Source of the DNA: Pyrenopolyporus hunteri
Taxonomy: Eukaryota; Ascomycota; Sordariomycetes; Xylariales; Hypoxylaceae
Direction: 5' to 3'
DNA length: 64,000 nucleotides
Assembly (NCBI GenBank): GCA_902806595.1
Contig: CADCXC010000009.1
Location: 1,550,001 to 1,614,000, forward strand
The first letter of the stretch is position 1, and each line of letters begins with the position of its first letter. Shown here piece by piece: positions 10,484 through 20,748 of the stretch. The notes under the pieces were generated by a model. It saw only the letters and a program-made list of their open reading frames with translations. It was not told where the DNA came from and did no database searches. The translations under genes were made by a program, and so were the position numbers.

Positions 10484-11648
10484 CTACCGCCCCGTAAGAG
10501 CAGCAGCCAACCGCCGGCCCCTCTCACCTCCTAGATATAACGTCTCCTCGCCATCGCCATCAGCTCTCGCCATCTCAACAGCCTCATGGTATCCGCTGAC
10601 CACCATATCCTCATCGACGCGCAGGCCGTTCTCCACAAGAGCGCTGATCACGCCCCTCACCCTCGCAATCTCGCGCATCGTGCCAAACGGTATAGGGTCG
10701 TTCTGGCTCGAGTACACGTTCAGCCCAACGCTCTCCTCGATCCGCGTGATCCCCGGCCCCGTCCCCTCCGCCGCCGCCCCCTCGCCCTCGACGTGCTTGC
10801 TGATCCAGATGTACCCGTTGACGCCGAGCACGACGTCGATCTTCTCGGCGTCGTCCGCGCCCCCGCCGCCGGCCGCGCGGCCCACGTCCAGGACGAAGGT
10901 CTGGCGCTTGGCGCGGACGACGCCGCCGCCGCCGCCGGTGCCGGAGACGGCGGCGAACAGGCCGTTGCGCAGCTTGCCGAAGCGCAGGCTGCGCGTGTGC
11001 AGGACGGCGCCGCCGTCCGAGTACAGCTGCTGCACCTCGGCGACCAGCAGGTCGCCCTCGCTGAAGAAGGTCCGGATCTGCAGCTCGTCCGTCTCGGTGC
11101 GCCGCCGCTGGATCCCGCCCGGCAGGTTGACGGCGCTGAGGGGCAGCTGCGCCAGCAGCGAGGCCCCCACGTCCACGCGCCACCGCTTCGCCTGCACTTC
11201 CACGATGCGCCCGACCACCAGGTCCCCGATCTCGGGCGTGTACCGCGCGCGCAGCGGGCGCACGGACAGCAGCTTGTTCGTCTTGGTGAGCGTCCCGGCG
11301 ACGGAGGAGATTATCGCGGGCGGGTTGCTGGTCGTGTAGGTGCCGTGGCCGCTAGGAGGGAGGAGAGGATGTTAGCTTCGTCGAAGGGCGAAATAGGTGC
11401 ATATGTGTAATATATTATATCTAGGATGTATGGTTCCCTTACCGCATCCACTGCGGATCTTCGGTGATCACTTCACCGGGCGTCACGATCGAGTCGTCGC
11501 CCGTTCGTCGAGCTCGTTTGGCCGGGCGCATCATGGAGATGTCACCCTCCAGGTCGACGCCGCCGTCGGAATCCGAGTCGGAATCGTAGCTCGCATCTCT
11601 GGGGCCATGCACAGGCGCAAGGGCTGGTTGTAGTATCGTAATTGGCAT
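10484..11648 (-). CDS. RRP4: Exosome complex RNA-binding subunit Rrp4
   Basis: Cap subunit of the RNA exosome (3'-5' RNA processing in nucleus and cytoplasm), 357 aa. Exons 11648-11443 and 11351-10484 join as MRGHGTYT. The N-terminus carries a Ser/Asp-rich acidic patch (SDSDSDGG) and a basic KRARR. The S1-like domain runs from IGDLVVGRIVEVQAKRW through LRFGKLRNG. The C-terminal KH-like part includes INGYIW-type sequence (VNGYIWISKH). Compared with usual Rrp4 there are extra Gly/Ala-rich insertions (around GTGGGGG and RAAGGGGADDAEK), typical of G+C-rich fungal genes. The long frames on the other strand and in frame 3 are shadows of this exon. Confidence 0.93.
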
Positions 11649-12297
11649 TTTTCTCAGCCTGGTATGTAGGGCGTTGAAGGGTTGGCGGTGGTAATGTTTG
11701 TTAGTTACCTGAGTACGTCGTGAGAAACAATTTTGTCTGGAGCTCAGGTACCGATCGATCCTTGTCCCTGTAATTACAGGCCCGTAGCTGACGCATGCCC
11801 CGCTATGTGCTAGCGCATCCAGCCCTGTTCTGCCCGCTATCGATAGGCCTATTTTAGCTATTTAGGTAGGTATCCAGCGGCTACTTAGGCATAGGAGGTA
11901 CCTACGGCGTGTCGGCTCAACGAGAATACCAGCTACCTACGTATTTCTTAGGTAAGAGCCAGAGCATCTTTGGCATGTGATTCTCATTTCAACTCTGACA
12001 TAGTCCCTACATCAACCTCTCACCTCTAACCTCTTTCCATCACATCTACCCCTTATACTACAAACTTCCATCGGGACTCAACATTGGGTTGCTCGTAGTG
12101 TCACCCCATAGATAATGTTAGGGTTTCGCCGACGCTCCCGAGGCCAGAGCGGCTCAGGTTGAAGCTCATCCGAAACTCACTAGGCCTTCATTTTACGTTA
12201 TCGTGAGGCCTCACACGACACAACATAACATAACACATACGGACGAGACGTTCACCAAATATCATCGCAGTATCTTCTCTCACTTCTCGGTGTGAAG
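11649..12297. other. Divergent promoter region between RRP4 and the peroxin gene
   Basis: Transcription leaves both ends. The interval includes TAGGTA/TACCTA palindromic words at 11861-11955 and an A/C-rich leader (ACATAACATAACACA) before the peroxin start. Confidence 0.5.
11861..11955. repeat. Dispersed TAGGTA/TACCTA palindrome patch
   Basis: Several copies of TTAGGTAGGTA, GGAGGTACCTAC and CTACCTACG in both orientations within 95 bp. Confidence 0.55.
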
Positions 12298-13782
12298 ATG
12301 GATGATTATTCCGCCGATTCCTTTGTCAACCGGGACGATCCCATCCCCACCATCGTCCTCGATGATTCCACGCCACCCAGACCGCATACGCCCTCCACTT
12401 CGGCAGAGCACTCCGAGTCCGAGGCTCCACCGCCGCGGAAAGGTCTCCGGGGCCGGTTCTCGGCTTTCAAGGAGAAAACCAAGATCCAGGATCAACTAGT
12501 CGAGAAGTTGCTTTCGCAGGTGGTGCCGATCGACGACGCCCAGATTCCTGAGGATGATCCCTTTCAAAAGGGCGGTAGCCCGGGCGCGGCGCGTCCTAAT
12601 TTCAACTTAACTACTATGTCTAATAACTTCCGCCGGTTCAATGCACGTATCGGCGTTGTTTTTGTCTTTCAAGCCCGAGTACTCCGTCTACTATCTTGGA
12701 GACATCCCACGCACACCCTATCCTTCCTCGCCATATTCACCTTCATCTGTCTGGACCCCTATCTCCTACCCATCCTACCCTTGACGGCCCTCCTCATCGG
12801 CGTCCTAGTACCGAGCTTCGTGGCCCGCCATCCCGCAGCCGAGTTTAGCTTGTCCAGTGAGCAGGCGATAGGCTATTCGCCCCACGGGCCTCCGCTCGCT
12901 CCCGCCATTACGGTTAAACCTGTCAAGGAGCTAAGTCGTGATTTCTTCCGTAACATGAGGGACCTTCAAAATTGTATGGAGGACTTTAGTCAGCTCCACG
13001 ACAGCATTATAAAATTAGTAGTTCCGCGGACCAACTTCAGCGATGAAGCTACGAGCAGCGCGTTATTCGTCTTCCTATTCGTTGTGTGCATTTTTATGAG
13101 CATTGCATCAAATATTCTACCATGGCGGTTCATCTTCTTATCCATCGGTTGGGTGGTCACATTTTCAGGCCATCCTGCTATCCAGCGGCGGCTTCAAACC
13201 GCGCATGAAAAGCATATATACCCGCAGGAAGAGAAAGCTAGGGGCTGGATAGAGAATTGGGTCGAACACGATATCATACTCGACAACGCGCCGGAAACTA
13301 GAGAGGTGGAGATCTTCGAGCTGCAGCACCTATCCAACGCAGGCGAGTGGGAGCCGTGGCTATTCAGCGCATCACCGTACGATCCCCTATCGCCAGCACG
13401 CATCGCCGGAAAAAGACCGGTCGGTACGCGTTTCTTCGAAGACGTGCTTCCCCCTAAGGGGTGGGAGTGGAGCGAGAAGAAATGGGCGCTAGACCTCTGG
13501 AGCCGCGAGTGGGTGGAGGAACGCATCATAACGGGCGTCGAAGTAGAGACCGAGGGCGAGAGATGGGTTTACGATATATACGACGAGCAGGCGGTGGCGC
13601 AAGTTGGAGTAATCGAGCAGCCCACCCCGGTCAAGGGGAAGGATAAAGTCAAAGCTACGCCGCCGAAGCCGAAGCCGAGCTGGGAAGAGGGCGAGGATAG
13701 CGACAGGAGGAGAGGCGAGTGGAGACGGAGAAGATGGGTGAGGCTAGTGAAGAGGAGACATCTCCCCGAACCCGCCGTGTGA
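12298..13782 (+). CDS. Pex24/dysferlin-domain peroxisomal membrane protein
   Basis: Single-exon gene, 494 aa, resembling the integral peroxisomal membrane proteins of the Pex23/24/28-32 group, which control peroxisome size and number at ER contacts. The N-terminal 90 residues are Pro/Ser/Asp-rich. Then comes the family core (TTMSNNFRRFNARIGVVF) with a membrane hairpin (TLSFLAIFTFICLDPYLLP, LTALLIGVLVPSF). A second hydrophobic pair (ALFVFLFVVCIFMSIASNI and WRFIFLSIGWVVTF) follows near residues 255-300. A dysferlin-like C-terminal region shows EIFELQHL, EWEPWLFSASPYDPLS and PPKGWEWSEKKWALDLWSREWV. The ATG at 12298 is preferred; the frame is open two codons further up but only from a GTG. The tail is basic (KRRH). 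Confidence 0.88.
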   Translation: MDDYSADSFVNRDDPIPTIVLDDSTPPRPHTPSTSAEHSESEAPPPRKGLRGRFSAFKEKTKIQDQLVEKLLSQVVPIDDAQIPEDDPFQKGGSPGAARPNFNLTTMSNNFRRFNARIGVVFVFQARVLRLLSWRHPTHTLSFLAIFTFICLDPYLLPILPLTALLIGVLVPSFVARHPAAEFSLSSEQAIGYSPHGPPLAPAITVKPVKELSRDFFRNMRDLQNCMEDFSQLHDSIIKLVVPRTNFSDEATSSALFVFLFVVCIFMSIASNILPWRFIFLSIGWVVTFSGHPAIQRRLQTAHEKHIYPQEEKARGWIENWVEHDIILDNAPETREVEIFELQHLSNAGEWEPWLFSASPYDPLSPARIAGKRPVGTRFFEDVLPPKGWEWSEKKWALDLWSREWVEERIITGVEVETEGERWVYDIYDEQAVAQVGVIEQPTPVKGKDKVKATPPKPKPSWEEGEDSDRRRGEWRRRRWVRLVKRRHLPEPAV

Positions 13783-14288
13783 TTATGATGGCCTTTTGAT
13801 GAATTGGCTCGCGATTGTATCGCGTAACGTCGTTTCAGAAACTAGAGTAACTCTTCAAGCGAACAGTGAGGTTAATTTTACCTAATCAAGAAAATTTGAA
13901 TATAGAGGCTATACGTTGCCCATACTCCGTCATAGGGGTATCAATTTCTTGTTCGTAAACAAGCCATCAATATAAAACAAAGCGTTTATGGTACGAGTTT
14001 ACAATACATCATAACAGAAACAGGGTCACCCAGGCTATTTAAAACCCCGTTGCCACTTCTTAACATGCTGTGCAATGAGAGGCAACCAATCTTAATAACA
14101 TTTTATATTGACATCACGTTTCAAATAATCATAATGGGGCAATAGTACATGGGCTATACAAGCCTTGTTCAGGTTCTTACCTTTTTTTATTACTATTTTA
14201 TTCTTCTTACGATGTGAGCCAATAATGGCTCCCCGTAACTACATAACTTACTAGTGTCTTCCCTACGACGCGCGAAGGGAGGGAGGTT
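13783..14288. other. Intergenic space between convergent genes
   Basis: 3' flanks of the peroxin and F-box genes. It is A/T-rich near 13860-14220 with no coding signal. Confidence 0.5.
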
Positions 14289-14978
14289 TCATAGGGGTGA
14301 TGCCGGCTTAGGCTTAGCAAGGTGGGACTGGAAGAAATCCCACTCGGGGGTCCCCTTCTCGAGGAGCTCCCTCTGCTCGAGCTCCTCGATGTGGAACTGT
14401 TGGACGACGGCGCCGTTGTTGACGATCCACATGGGGATGTCGAGGTTGGGGCAGAGCACGACGGCCTCGGCGAGGTGCCACTGGTCGAGGGTGGCGGAGC
14501 CGGGGAGCATGTGGCCCTTGTCGCGGAGGAAGAGGAAGGCGTGCATGTTGCCGACCTCGAGCGCGCGGATCCACCAGGGCTCGAGCCGGATGAAGGACGG
14601 GTGCTCCTCCTCGTACAGCTGGAAGAGCCGCGCGAGCTTGGCCGCCGGCTGGTGCGACCGGATGCACCACTCCAGGATCGTCTCGTAGTGCGGCAGCGGC
14701 GCCTCCCCCCGCATGAACGCCTCCATCTCCGGGTTCGTCGCCGGGTTCAGCGAGTACATGAACTCCCGCACCTGCTGCACGTCCAGCGCCACGCACCGCG
14801 GCAGGATGTCCTCGCGCTCCCAGAGCGCCTTCGACGTCGCCACGAGGTGGAGGAGGTCCGCCGGGTCGTCCAGCTGCTGCAACACGAGGTCGAAGATCTC
14901 CGGGGGGAGCGAGTACAGTCTGTTCTGGAGCTCCTTAGGGTCCATTAGGGAAGGTCTTTGTTGAAAGGGTTGGGACAT
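14289..14978 (-). CDS. F-box-like protein, 229 aa
   Basis: Likely substrate adaptor of an SCF ubiquitin ligase. An N-terminal F-box-like helix set is visible at about residues 21-58 (YSLPPEIFDLVLQQLDDPAD, then LLHLVATSKALWERED). The rest is helical and ankyrin-like without clear repeats (WCIRSHQPAAKLARLFQLYE, RALEVGNMHAFLFLRDKGHM). The start at 14978 is the first ATG; an in-frame Met 11 residues later is also possible. Single exon, very G+C-rich third positions, so other frames also look open. The target is unknown. Confidence 0.75.
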   Translation of the reverse strand: MSQPFQQRPSLMDPKELQNRLYSLPPEIFDLVLQQLDDPADLLHLVATSKALWEREDILPRCVALDVQQVREFMYSLNPATNPEMEAFMRGEAPLPHYETILEWCIRSHQPAAKLARLFQLYEEEHPSFIRLEPWWIRALEVGNMHAFLFLRDKGHMLPGSATLDQWHLAEAVVLCPNLDIPMWIVNNGAVVQQFHIEELEQRELLEKGTPEWDFFQSHLAKPKPASPL

Positions 14979-15947
14979 TGTATATTTGATACCGTTCGAA
15001 TCGAGAATGGGTTCGTGGTTTTCTTGTGAATTCTTTGGTTTGCACTTGGCGTGTTTATGATTTTGATATTCAACTGAATCGATGGACTAATCTCGACAGC
15101 GGTAGATTCACGATTATATATTATATCGAAAACAGCTCTCTGTCATCGGACAGCTTACATGTCCTAGAGGCGGGAGTTGGATGATAACCAACTTATTTGT
15201 TCGAATACGTATATTATGTTTTCAATCAATGCTACCGCCTATATATACATCTAGGTATCCGTAGTGTCAACGAAGATCCCTTAAAGTATGTAGTTGGCTA
15301 AGAACTCTTCGAAATCTTACTGTTAATTACATGGTTCTCGAGAGTATCTATGCCGTACTACGATAAATGGCAGTTAAGCTGTATATTAGAAATAGGGGTT
15401 GGCGGGGGGGACCTGACCTTCTCTAATGCGACATCTGTCCAGGTATCTTAGCTAGGCACATTCAGGATGATATTCTACAATCTAAGTGACAGTCCCAAAC
15501 CTATACATGAATTCTTCTTCCTCGAATGTAAGATGAATTTCTCTACAATACGTCCATCTAGGTATCCTTGGTTCATCACTGGGCTCAAGTATGGTATTCT
15601 TACATCGAGACTTTAGTCCTTTATTGTCTCGAGAGTCAAAACAACGTCCTATTAAAACGGTTACTTCCTATCGTATTATTTCCTTCCATAAACACTTAGG
15701 TGTTTAGCCCTAAAAGTAAGCATACGCTAAGAATGCGTCGCTGTTATGGGAATTAATCATGTCGTTCCCCTCGGGCACGTCTTCAATGGTAAAAAGGGTA
15801 TCCTAGATAAGTTCAAGCTCAGCCCTACAGTTTACCTCTATTCAAACCGCTGGAGTCGGATCGTACCTCTATGTGGCCCCCCAACCGAGAAACTTGCAAA
15901 AATCTGCGCCCCCCGATGGCCTATCTTCTAGGGTAGTAACCCCTTTC
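14979..15947. other. Long spacer between the F-box gene and the GGPP synthase
   Basis: Both genes are on the minus strand, so this is the F-box promoter plus the 3' flank of the prenyl synthase. It is A/T-leaning with a few CTAGGTATC words. No gene was recognised. Confidence 0.5.
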
Positions 15948-17147
15948 CTATACCACTAGCTTGTCTAGGATTCTATGGATACCGATGCTCTTCCCCTTAC
16001 CATCATCTAGCTCGTCCGCCATTTTTCTCGCCCTCTCGACTAAGATGGCTATTACTCTTGCTGTATACTCGAAGGTCCCCGTGCTCTCCATATACTTAAC
16101 CGCGTATCGCTTTACTTCATCGTCCGTCGTTTTCTGCTTAAGGATGTTGAGGAGCTGCAGGTTGGACGGGTTTGAACGAATGCTGTGGATGATGAGAAAC
16201 GAGAATTTGCCTTCAGTCAAGTCTTCGCAGAGCCCCTTATTCTGACCGTATTCGGGGCTCGATAAATTTCTGTAGTCGTCTTGGATTTGGAAGAGAATGC
16301 CGAGTAAGTTGACGAGGGGCACGCAGTCGATGAGGGCGCCCGACTCAGCTTGCATGAGCTTGATAGCTAGGCGAAAAAGCCCCCCCGTCTTATTGCCGAC
16401 CATCTCGAGGTATTCCTCTTCGGTAGGGCAAGTCAGAGTATCTCGCCAGAAGAGGTCCATCCCTTGGCCGCGATGGAGGTTTATAAGTTCTTCTGTATAA
16501 ACATTGATCGCCTTTGGGTTCTTCAGTTTTTGCAACTCCTGCAAGGCGCAGAAGTATACATAATTGGCCGAGTTTATGGTCTGCGCCGTGCCGAAGATGT
16601 TATGGGCGACGGGAAGACCTCTCCGTAGCAGCGAATTATCCTCAACGTCATCGACAAGTAACGAGGCGGTATGTAGCATACCGACGACTTTCGTAATGAT
16701 ATCAAGGCTGTCCTGAGGTACGTCGAGCCATGCGTTGAAGGCGTTGACCATGAGTGTGCGGAAATCTTTTCCGGGATGGGCAAAAAGGTAGTCAAACGGA
16801 CCCATCAAGATCCTTTCCTTGGCCTCGGCCCACGTCTTCCGTGAGGTGTAGTTCAAATCCTCGGTCTCATAGCGGGAAGGGTCTTGTGGACCGGTAGCGT
16901 TCATGGCCGCGAAGGGGATGGCGCTGCTTGAGGGGACCCTTTGATGGCGATTGTGATTTCGGCCAAGCCAGTCTGACTCCGGAACGGGACGCAAAACTGA
17001 CTTCGCGGGCGGAAGCGGAGTGTTGTACCCCGTGGAGGATGTCCTCGGAGGGATGGCGTTGGGGGACTGTAGGGATACAGAATTAGAAGAATTGGTGTTG
17101 GGAACCATGATAACGGAAGCGGATCCCCCCTTTCTTAAGGGAGGCAA
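15948..17147 (-). CDS. al-3: Geranylgeranyl diphosphate synthase
   Basis: Condenses farnesyl diphosphate with isopentenyl diphosphate to GGPP, the precursor for protein geranylgeranylation, carotenoids and diterpenes. A single uninterrupted frame of 399 aa. The first aspartate-rich motif DDVED is at about 166-170, followed by NSLLRRGLPVAH. The second motif is FQIQDDYRNL (about 290-294), followed by QNKGLCEDLTEGKFSF. GMLHTASLLVDD and GNKTGGLFRLA are also conserved. The N-terminal 90 residues are Ser/Pro/Asn-rich and variable, as in fungal housekeeping enzymes. No terpene cyclase, P450 or prenyltransferase gene is adjacent, so I infer the primary-metabolism copy (Neurospora al-3 type) rather than a cluster enzyme. 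Confidence 0.93.
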   Translation of the reverse strand: MPPLRKGGSASVIMVPNTNSSNSVSLQSPNAIPPRTSSTGYNTPLPPAKSVLRPVPESDWLGRNHNRHQRVPSSSAIPFAAMNATGPQDPSRYETEDLNYTSRKTWAEAKERILMGPFDYLFAHPGKDFRTLMVNAFNAWLDVPQDSLDIITKVVGMLHTASLLVDDVEDNSLLRRGLPVAHNIFGTAQTINSANYVYFCALQELQKLKNPKAINVYTEELINLHRGQGMDLFWRDTLTCPTEEEYLEMVGNKTGGLFRLAIKLMQAESGALIDCVPLVNLLGILFQIQDDYRNLSSPEYGQNKGLCEDLTEGKFSFLIIHSIRSNPSNLQLLNILKQKTTDDEVKRYAVKYMESTGTFEYTARVIAILVERARKMADELDDGKGKSIGIHRILDKLVV

Positions 17148-17309
17148 GCGTCTACTATGTAGATGTGGGGAGTATTCTAATAGGAAGAATGGGTAGATTT
17201 ATGGTTGCCTAGCTCTGCGCTGGCGCAAAGTGTATGTAAGTGGACGGAGTACACGGGACGATAGTACGTGATGAGGTGGCCCGGAGGAGAGTGCGGGTTG
17301 CAGATCTGG

Positions 17310-17370
17310 TGCCTATAGGTAGTGCATGTACCTAATCGCCGTATAAATGCGAGTAAGTAGGTACCTAGTC
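17310..17370. repeat. TAGGTACC-type palindromic patch
   Basis: Copies of CTATAGGTAG, TGTACCTAAT and AGTAGGTACCTAG just upstream of the GGPP synthase. Confidence 0.5.
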
Positions 17371-17589
17371 CAGCCTACGATTCCCGACGAGGCGCCTGTC
17401 ATGGGCGTGGGTCTTGAGTTGAAGCTTAGTGGAAGGAGAGATGCAGGTTGCGTAGCTAGCCGAGGCGATGAGAGCTCAAACAAGGGAGCTAAGTTGAATA
17501 AGTACCTTCAAATAAATAGGTGGTACCTACGTGTAGCTACTAGGCAGGTGGTACAGTGGCCCGCAAAAAGAAACGTCAAATACGTCTGT

Positions 17590-18170
17590 TATAACCTAAA
17601 CTCATTATGTTTAAACACTTACAACATATAATATTTATATATAAACAATATATAGAAATTTACTAATTTATAAATAAATGGTAAAATATTACTTTAACTT
17701 TTTTATATTTTTTTTTATAATTTTATACGTAGTAAGAAAATACGATAAAGTGGTTACATTTTGAAGATAGTAGTGTTTTATATGTAAAAAAGGTTATTTC
17801 TTTAACAATTAAGTGCTTTTTTTGCCATTTTTTTTTTAAATATAAATAAAATAACTATATTAATTAAAAAAAATAAAATAAAAAAACTAAAATAATATTT
17901 TCTTAATTATTTATAATATATTAAAAATTTATATGTTATTTATATATAAATATCGTACGTAATAATTGTTTAAAGTTGGTAAGATTTAGGTGTAAATAAG
18001 TGTGGAAAATTCTATTTAACGTTTTTTTTTACAACTTACTATAAACTAAAAACTCGCTTCCCTTAAACCACTACATAAAAAAAATAACGTAAAATTAACA
18101 AAATTAATGAATAAATAAATAAAATAAAAATAAATGGGAATTAATAAAAAGTTCGTCTAAGGTCGTATTT
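17590..18170. repeat. A+T-rich island (probable RIP-degraded repeat)
   Basis: About 580 bp composed almost wholly of A and T, sharply bounded by normal-composition DNA on both sides. No coding frame. It resembles the much larger block at the right end of the window, but has more non-CpG cytosines. Confidence 0.6.
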
Positions 18171-18749
18171 AATCGAATCCGACACTATTTGAGGAATACA
18201 AGAGTTTTAACTTAGTCAAGACGTATAAGTTAACAGAGAGCAAAATAGGTACGTAGAAGGGCAACGAAAGGCATAGCGGTCTTCCCTAATAGACTCAGGT
18301 ACCAGTTACGATTAAAGTCGTCGAAGCCGGTACCTATTCGAATTCAATCCGTGTGGTGGGTGACACGAGAAGGCGACAGCTAATGCTTTAGTCGTGTGGT
18401 ACAATACAGTACAATGCAGATTTGCAGGCTTGGTACTCGAACCTCTTCCCAAGTCTCAAACAACCATCCGTACCTACCGTTTGCGTACCTGTCTACCCCG
18501 CAGCGTCCGTGGTTTGCGATTTTTAATCGATATCAGTTTGTACTCTACTCAGACGGCATATCGACTATTCTATTAATATCTGGAGGTTCTTAGATATCAA
18601 GTGCAGTTTTATGTTAGCAAGTATTTACACGAGTAGAGTTCGATACGTACCTGCACCGGTCATAACATCTTTGAAGAGAGGGGCATAAGTTGGTCAAGTT
18701 TTAGATGCTATAGAATGTATGCTATTACAGCTATAAAGCCACGTATGTG

Positions 18750-18852
18750 GTAGGTTAGGTACCCGATCTACATCCTTGTAGGCAGTTAGGTACCTCTATG
18801 GCAGCCAAGGTACCCAGCCCTAAGGGTATCTACCTAGGTAGGTAGGCAGTGG
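18750..18852. repeat. TAGGTACC-type palindromic tract
   Basis: Clustered GGTTAGGTACC, TTAGGTACCTC, AAGGTACCC and TACCTAGGTAGGTAGGCAG words upstream of CDC14. Confidence 0.65.
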
Positions 18853-19323
18853 GCGGGCAGTCGCATAAAAGCCAAGGGTCATTGCCGCCGTTGCCGTGTT
18901 AACGCCCATTCTCCACTTCAACACCAACAATCCTTGTCCATTGACATCAATCGCATCCAAGCATCGCACAACCAAAAGCAAACTCCTGGCCTCGCCCGTC
19001 AGCTCCTCTTCCTCTCCTCTCCTCTTGCTTCCTTTCCCGAGGCCAGGAGATCATTTCCATTGCGATGCCCCCAAGTCCTTCTTTTCGTCAATTTGTATTA
19101 ACAGTTTCAGTCGCCAACGCCTAACGAGCAAACGTCCTCGGCGCATTTTTGATTTCCCCCTCGTCACCTATTCGATCTCCATCGCTCGCGTCGCACCTTA
19201 TCGCATCGAACGCCTCCCGCCGCCTCGTACCCGATCGAATTATCTATCTAATACCTATCTCCCCGTACCGCGACCTGCCGAAGTCTTCCAATCAAACAAA
19301 CCAAAGACCCCGCTTAATCCACA

Positions 19324-20324
19324 ATGGAGAACCTGTTATCCCTCGCCTTCGACAACCTCTCGTCCTACGACGGGCCCAAGATCCGGAAGGGGCTGCGCCA
19401 AGTCGAGGGGCTGCTCGCCAACATCTGCCTGTCGCGGTCGCAGGGCAGCGGCAACAGGCACGAGCGCCGCGCCTCCGCCGCCCGGGATTCCGCGCACGAG
19501 GACCAGGAGCCGCCGCCGCCCAAGACCCTCGCCGAGATCACCGACGACCCGGCCTTCTACGAGTTCTTCAAGCTGCAGGAGGGCTTCGAGTGGAACGTCG
19601 CGATGCGCCTGGTCCAGACCCTCGACCGCCTGCTGGCCCGGGGCGCCGACGGCTCCAACGACCTCCTCATCCTGAGCGCCCTCGACCTGGTCCAGGGCGT
19701 CATGCTGCTGCACCCCCCGAGCAAGGCGCTGTTCTCGCGCGAGATGCACATGAACGTACGTCTGGTTTACCTCTCCCTTCCCATTCACCCACCTCATTGT
19801 GCATGTCCTAACACTCCTCTTTCTCACCCCTACAGCTCCTCCTCGACCTCCTCGAACCCGACTTCTGCCCGGCGATCCAGTCGGCGACCGTGGTGACGCT
19901 GGTGACGGCGCTCATCGACGCGCCGCGGAACACGCGGACCTTCGAGGCGCTCGACGGCCTCCTGACCGTGACCTCGCTCTTCCGGAACCGGTGCACGAGC
20001 CGGGACGTGAAGCTGAAGCTGGTCGAGTTCCTGTACTTCTACCTGATGCCCGAGACGCCGTCCATCCCCAGCGCCCGCGCCGCCCGCGACCCCGCCGTCC
20101 CCCCCCTGCTGCAGCGCAGCCCTAGTAAGCTCGCCAAAGCCTTCGCCTTCGCCGCCGCCGCCGCCCCCGGCCCCGACGCCGTCGCCCGCCCCAGATCCGC
20201 CGGCGATGGCGGCACCAGGTCCCAGGAGGAGAAGCAGGCCCTGCTCGGCCGCCACCTGAGTAGTGTCCAGGAGCTCGTCGAGGACCTGCGGCAGAATACG
20301 CCTTTTGGGGGGGTCGTGGTGTGA
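19324..20324 (+). CDS. cdc14: Cell division control protein 14 (SIN component)
   Basis: Partner of the Sid1 kinase in the septation initiation network, acting at the spindle pole to trigger septum formation (this is the fission-yeast Cdc14, not the phosphatase of the same name). 306 aa in two exons, 19324-19755 and 19836-20324. Typical segments are the start MENLLSLAFDNLSSYDGPKI, then KIRKGLRQVEGLLANICLS, FYEFFKLQEGFEWNV, LDLVQGVMLLHPPSK and, in exon two, VKLKLVEFLYFYLMPE. The C-terminal part holds an Ala-rich linker and ends EELVEDLRQ-like (QELVEDLRQNTPFGG), also family-like. The exons are very G+C-rich, so opposite-strand frames are open by chance. Confidence 0.92.
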
Positions 20325-20748
20325 TATGATTTCGCGGGGTTTAGCCTGGGCTTGCGGATTGCTCGGGTCGCCGCCGCGCCGCGAGACGCTTCATTCACTA
20401 GTGCTGTTGTTAGGCGTTGAGGCATGATTGTCTACTGGGCTACGGGGTACTCGGCCCCCTTTTGCTTTTCTCTATTCCTTTTCTTTTATGTGCTAAGAGA
20501 GCAACGAAGAGGTGACGAAGTCCCGCGTGAGAGGCCAGCTAAACTGAAGTTTGTTGCACCGCATAATGTTTACGAACGGCGTCAGGAGTAAGTAAGGGAC
20601 AGCAAGCGAAGCGAAGCAAGGCGTTTTCTTTTCAACAGACCGAAAAGGGTATCCAATCATATTGATTCGTCTTAGGTTCATATGTACTCGTTATAGTTAA
20701 GATTAGGGTAATATACTAAATGTCCGCCACATTCTTCTAAAATGTTCA
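20325..20748. other. Intergenic space between convergent genes
   Basis: 3' flanks of CDC14 and the Cys-rich protein gene. Nothing else recognised. Confidence 0.5.

Larger units (their letters stand above)
17148..19323. other. 2.2-kb divergent spacer containing an A+T island
   Basis: Promoter regions of GGPP synthase and CDC14 flank an A/T-only-like block (17590-18170) and TAGGTACC tracts. A pyrimidine-rich leader of about 400 nt precedes the CDC14 start. Open frames in it have no family signal. Confidence 0.5.

Noticed and set aside
10586..11410. Long plus-strand frame opposite RRP4, and a minus-strand frame at 10611-11183
   Set aside because: Arg/Pro/His-rich shadows of the G+C-rich RRP4 exon; no family motifs, while the RRP4 frame has S1 and KH-like motifs.
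12292..12297. Two-codon extension of the peroxin start
   Set aside because: The codon at 12292 is GTG; the first ATG is at 12298.
14314..14948. Frames overlapping the F-box-like gene on both strands
   Set aside because: Low-complexity Arg/Gly/Leu shadows; only the 229-aa frame has an F-box pattern.
19149..20425. Several long frames overlapping CDC14 on both strands
   Set aside because: They arise from G+C-rich codons of CDC14 or its 5' leader, and cross the clear CDC14 intron.
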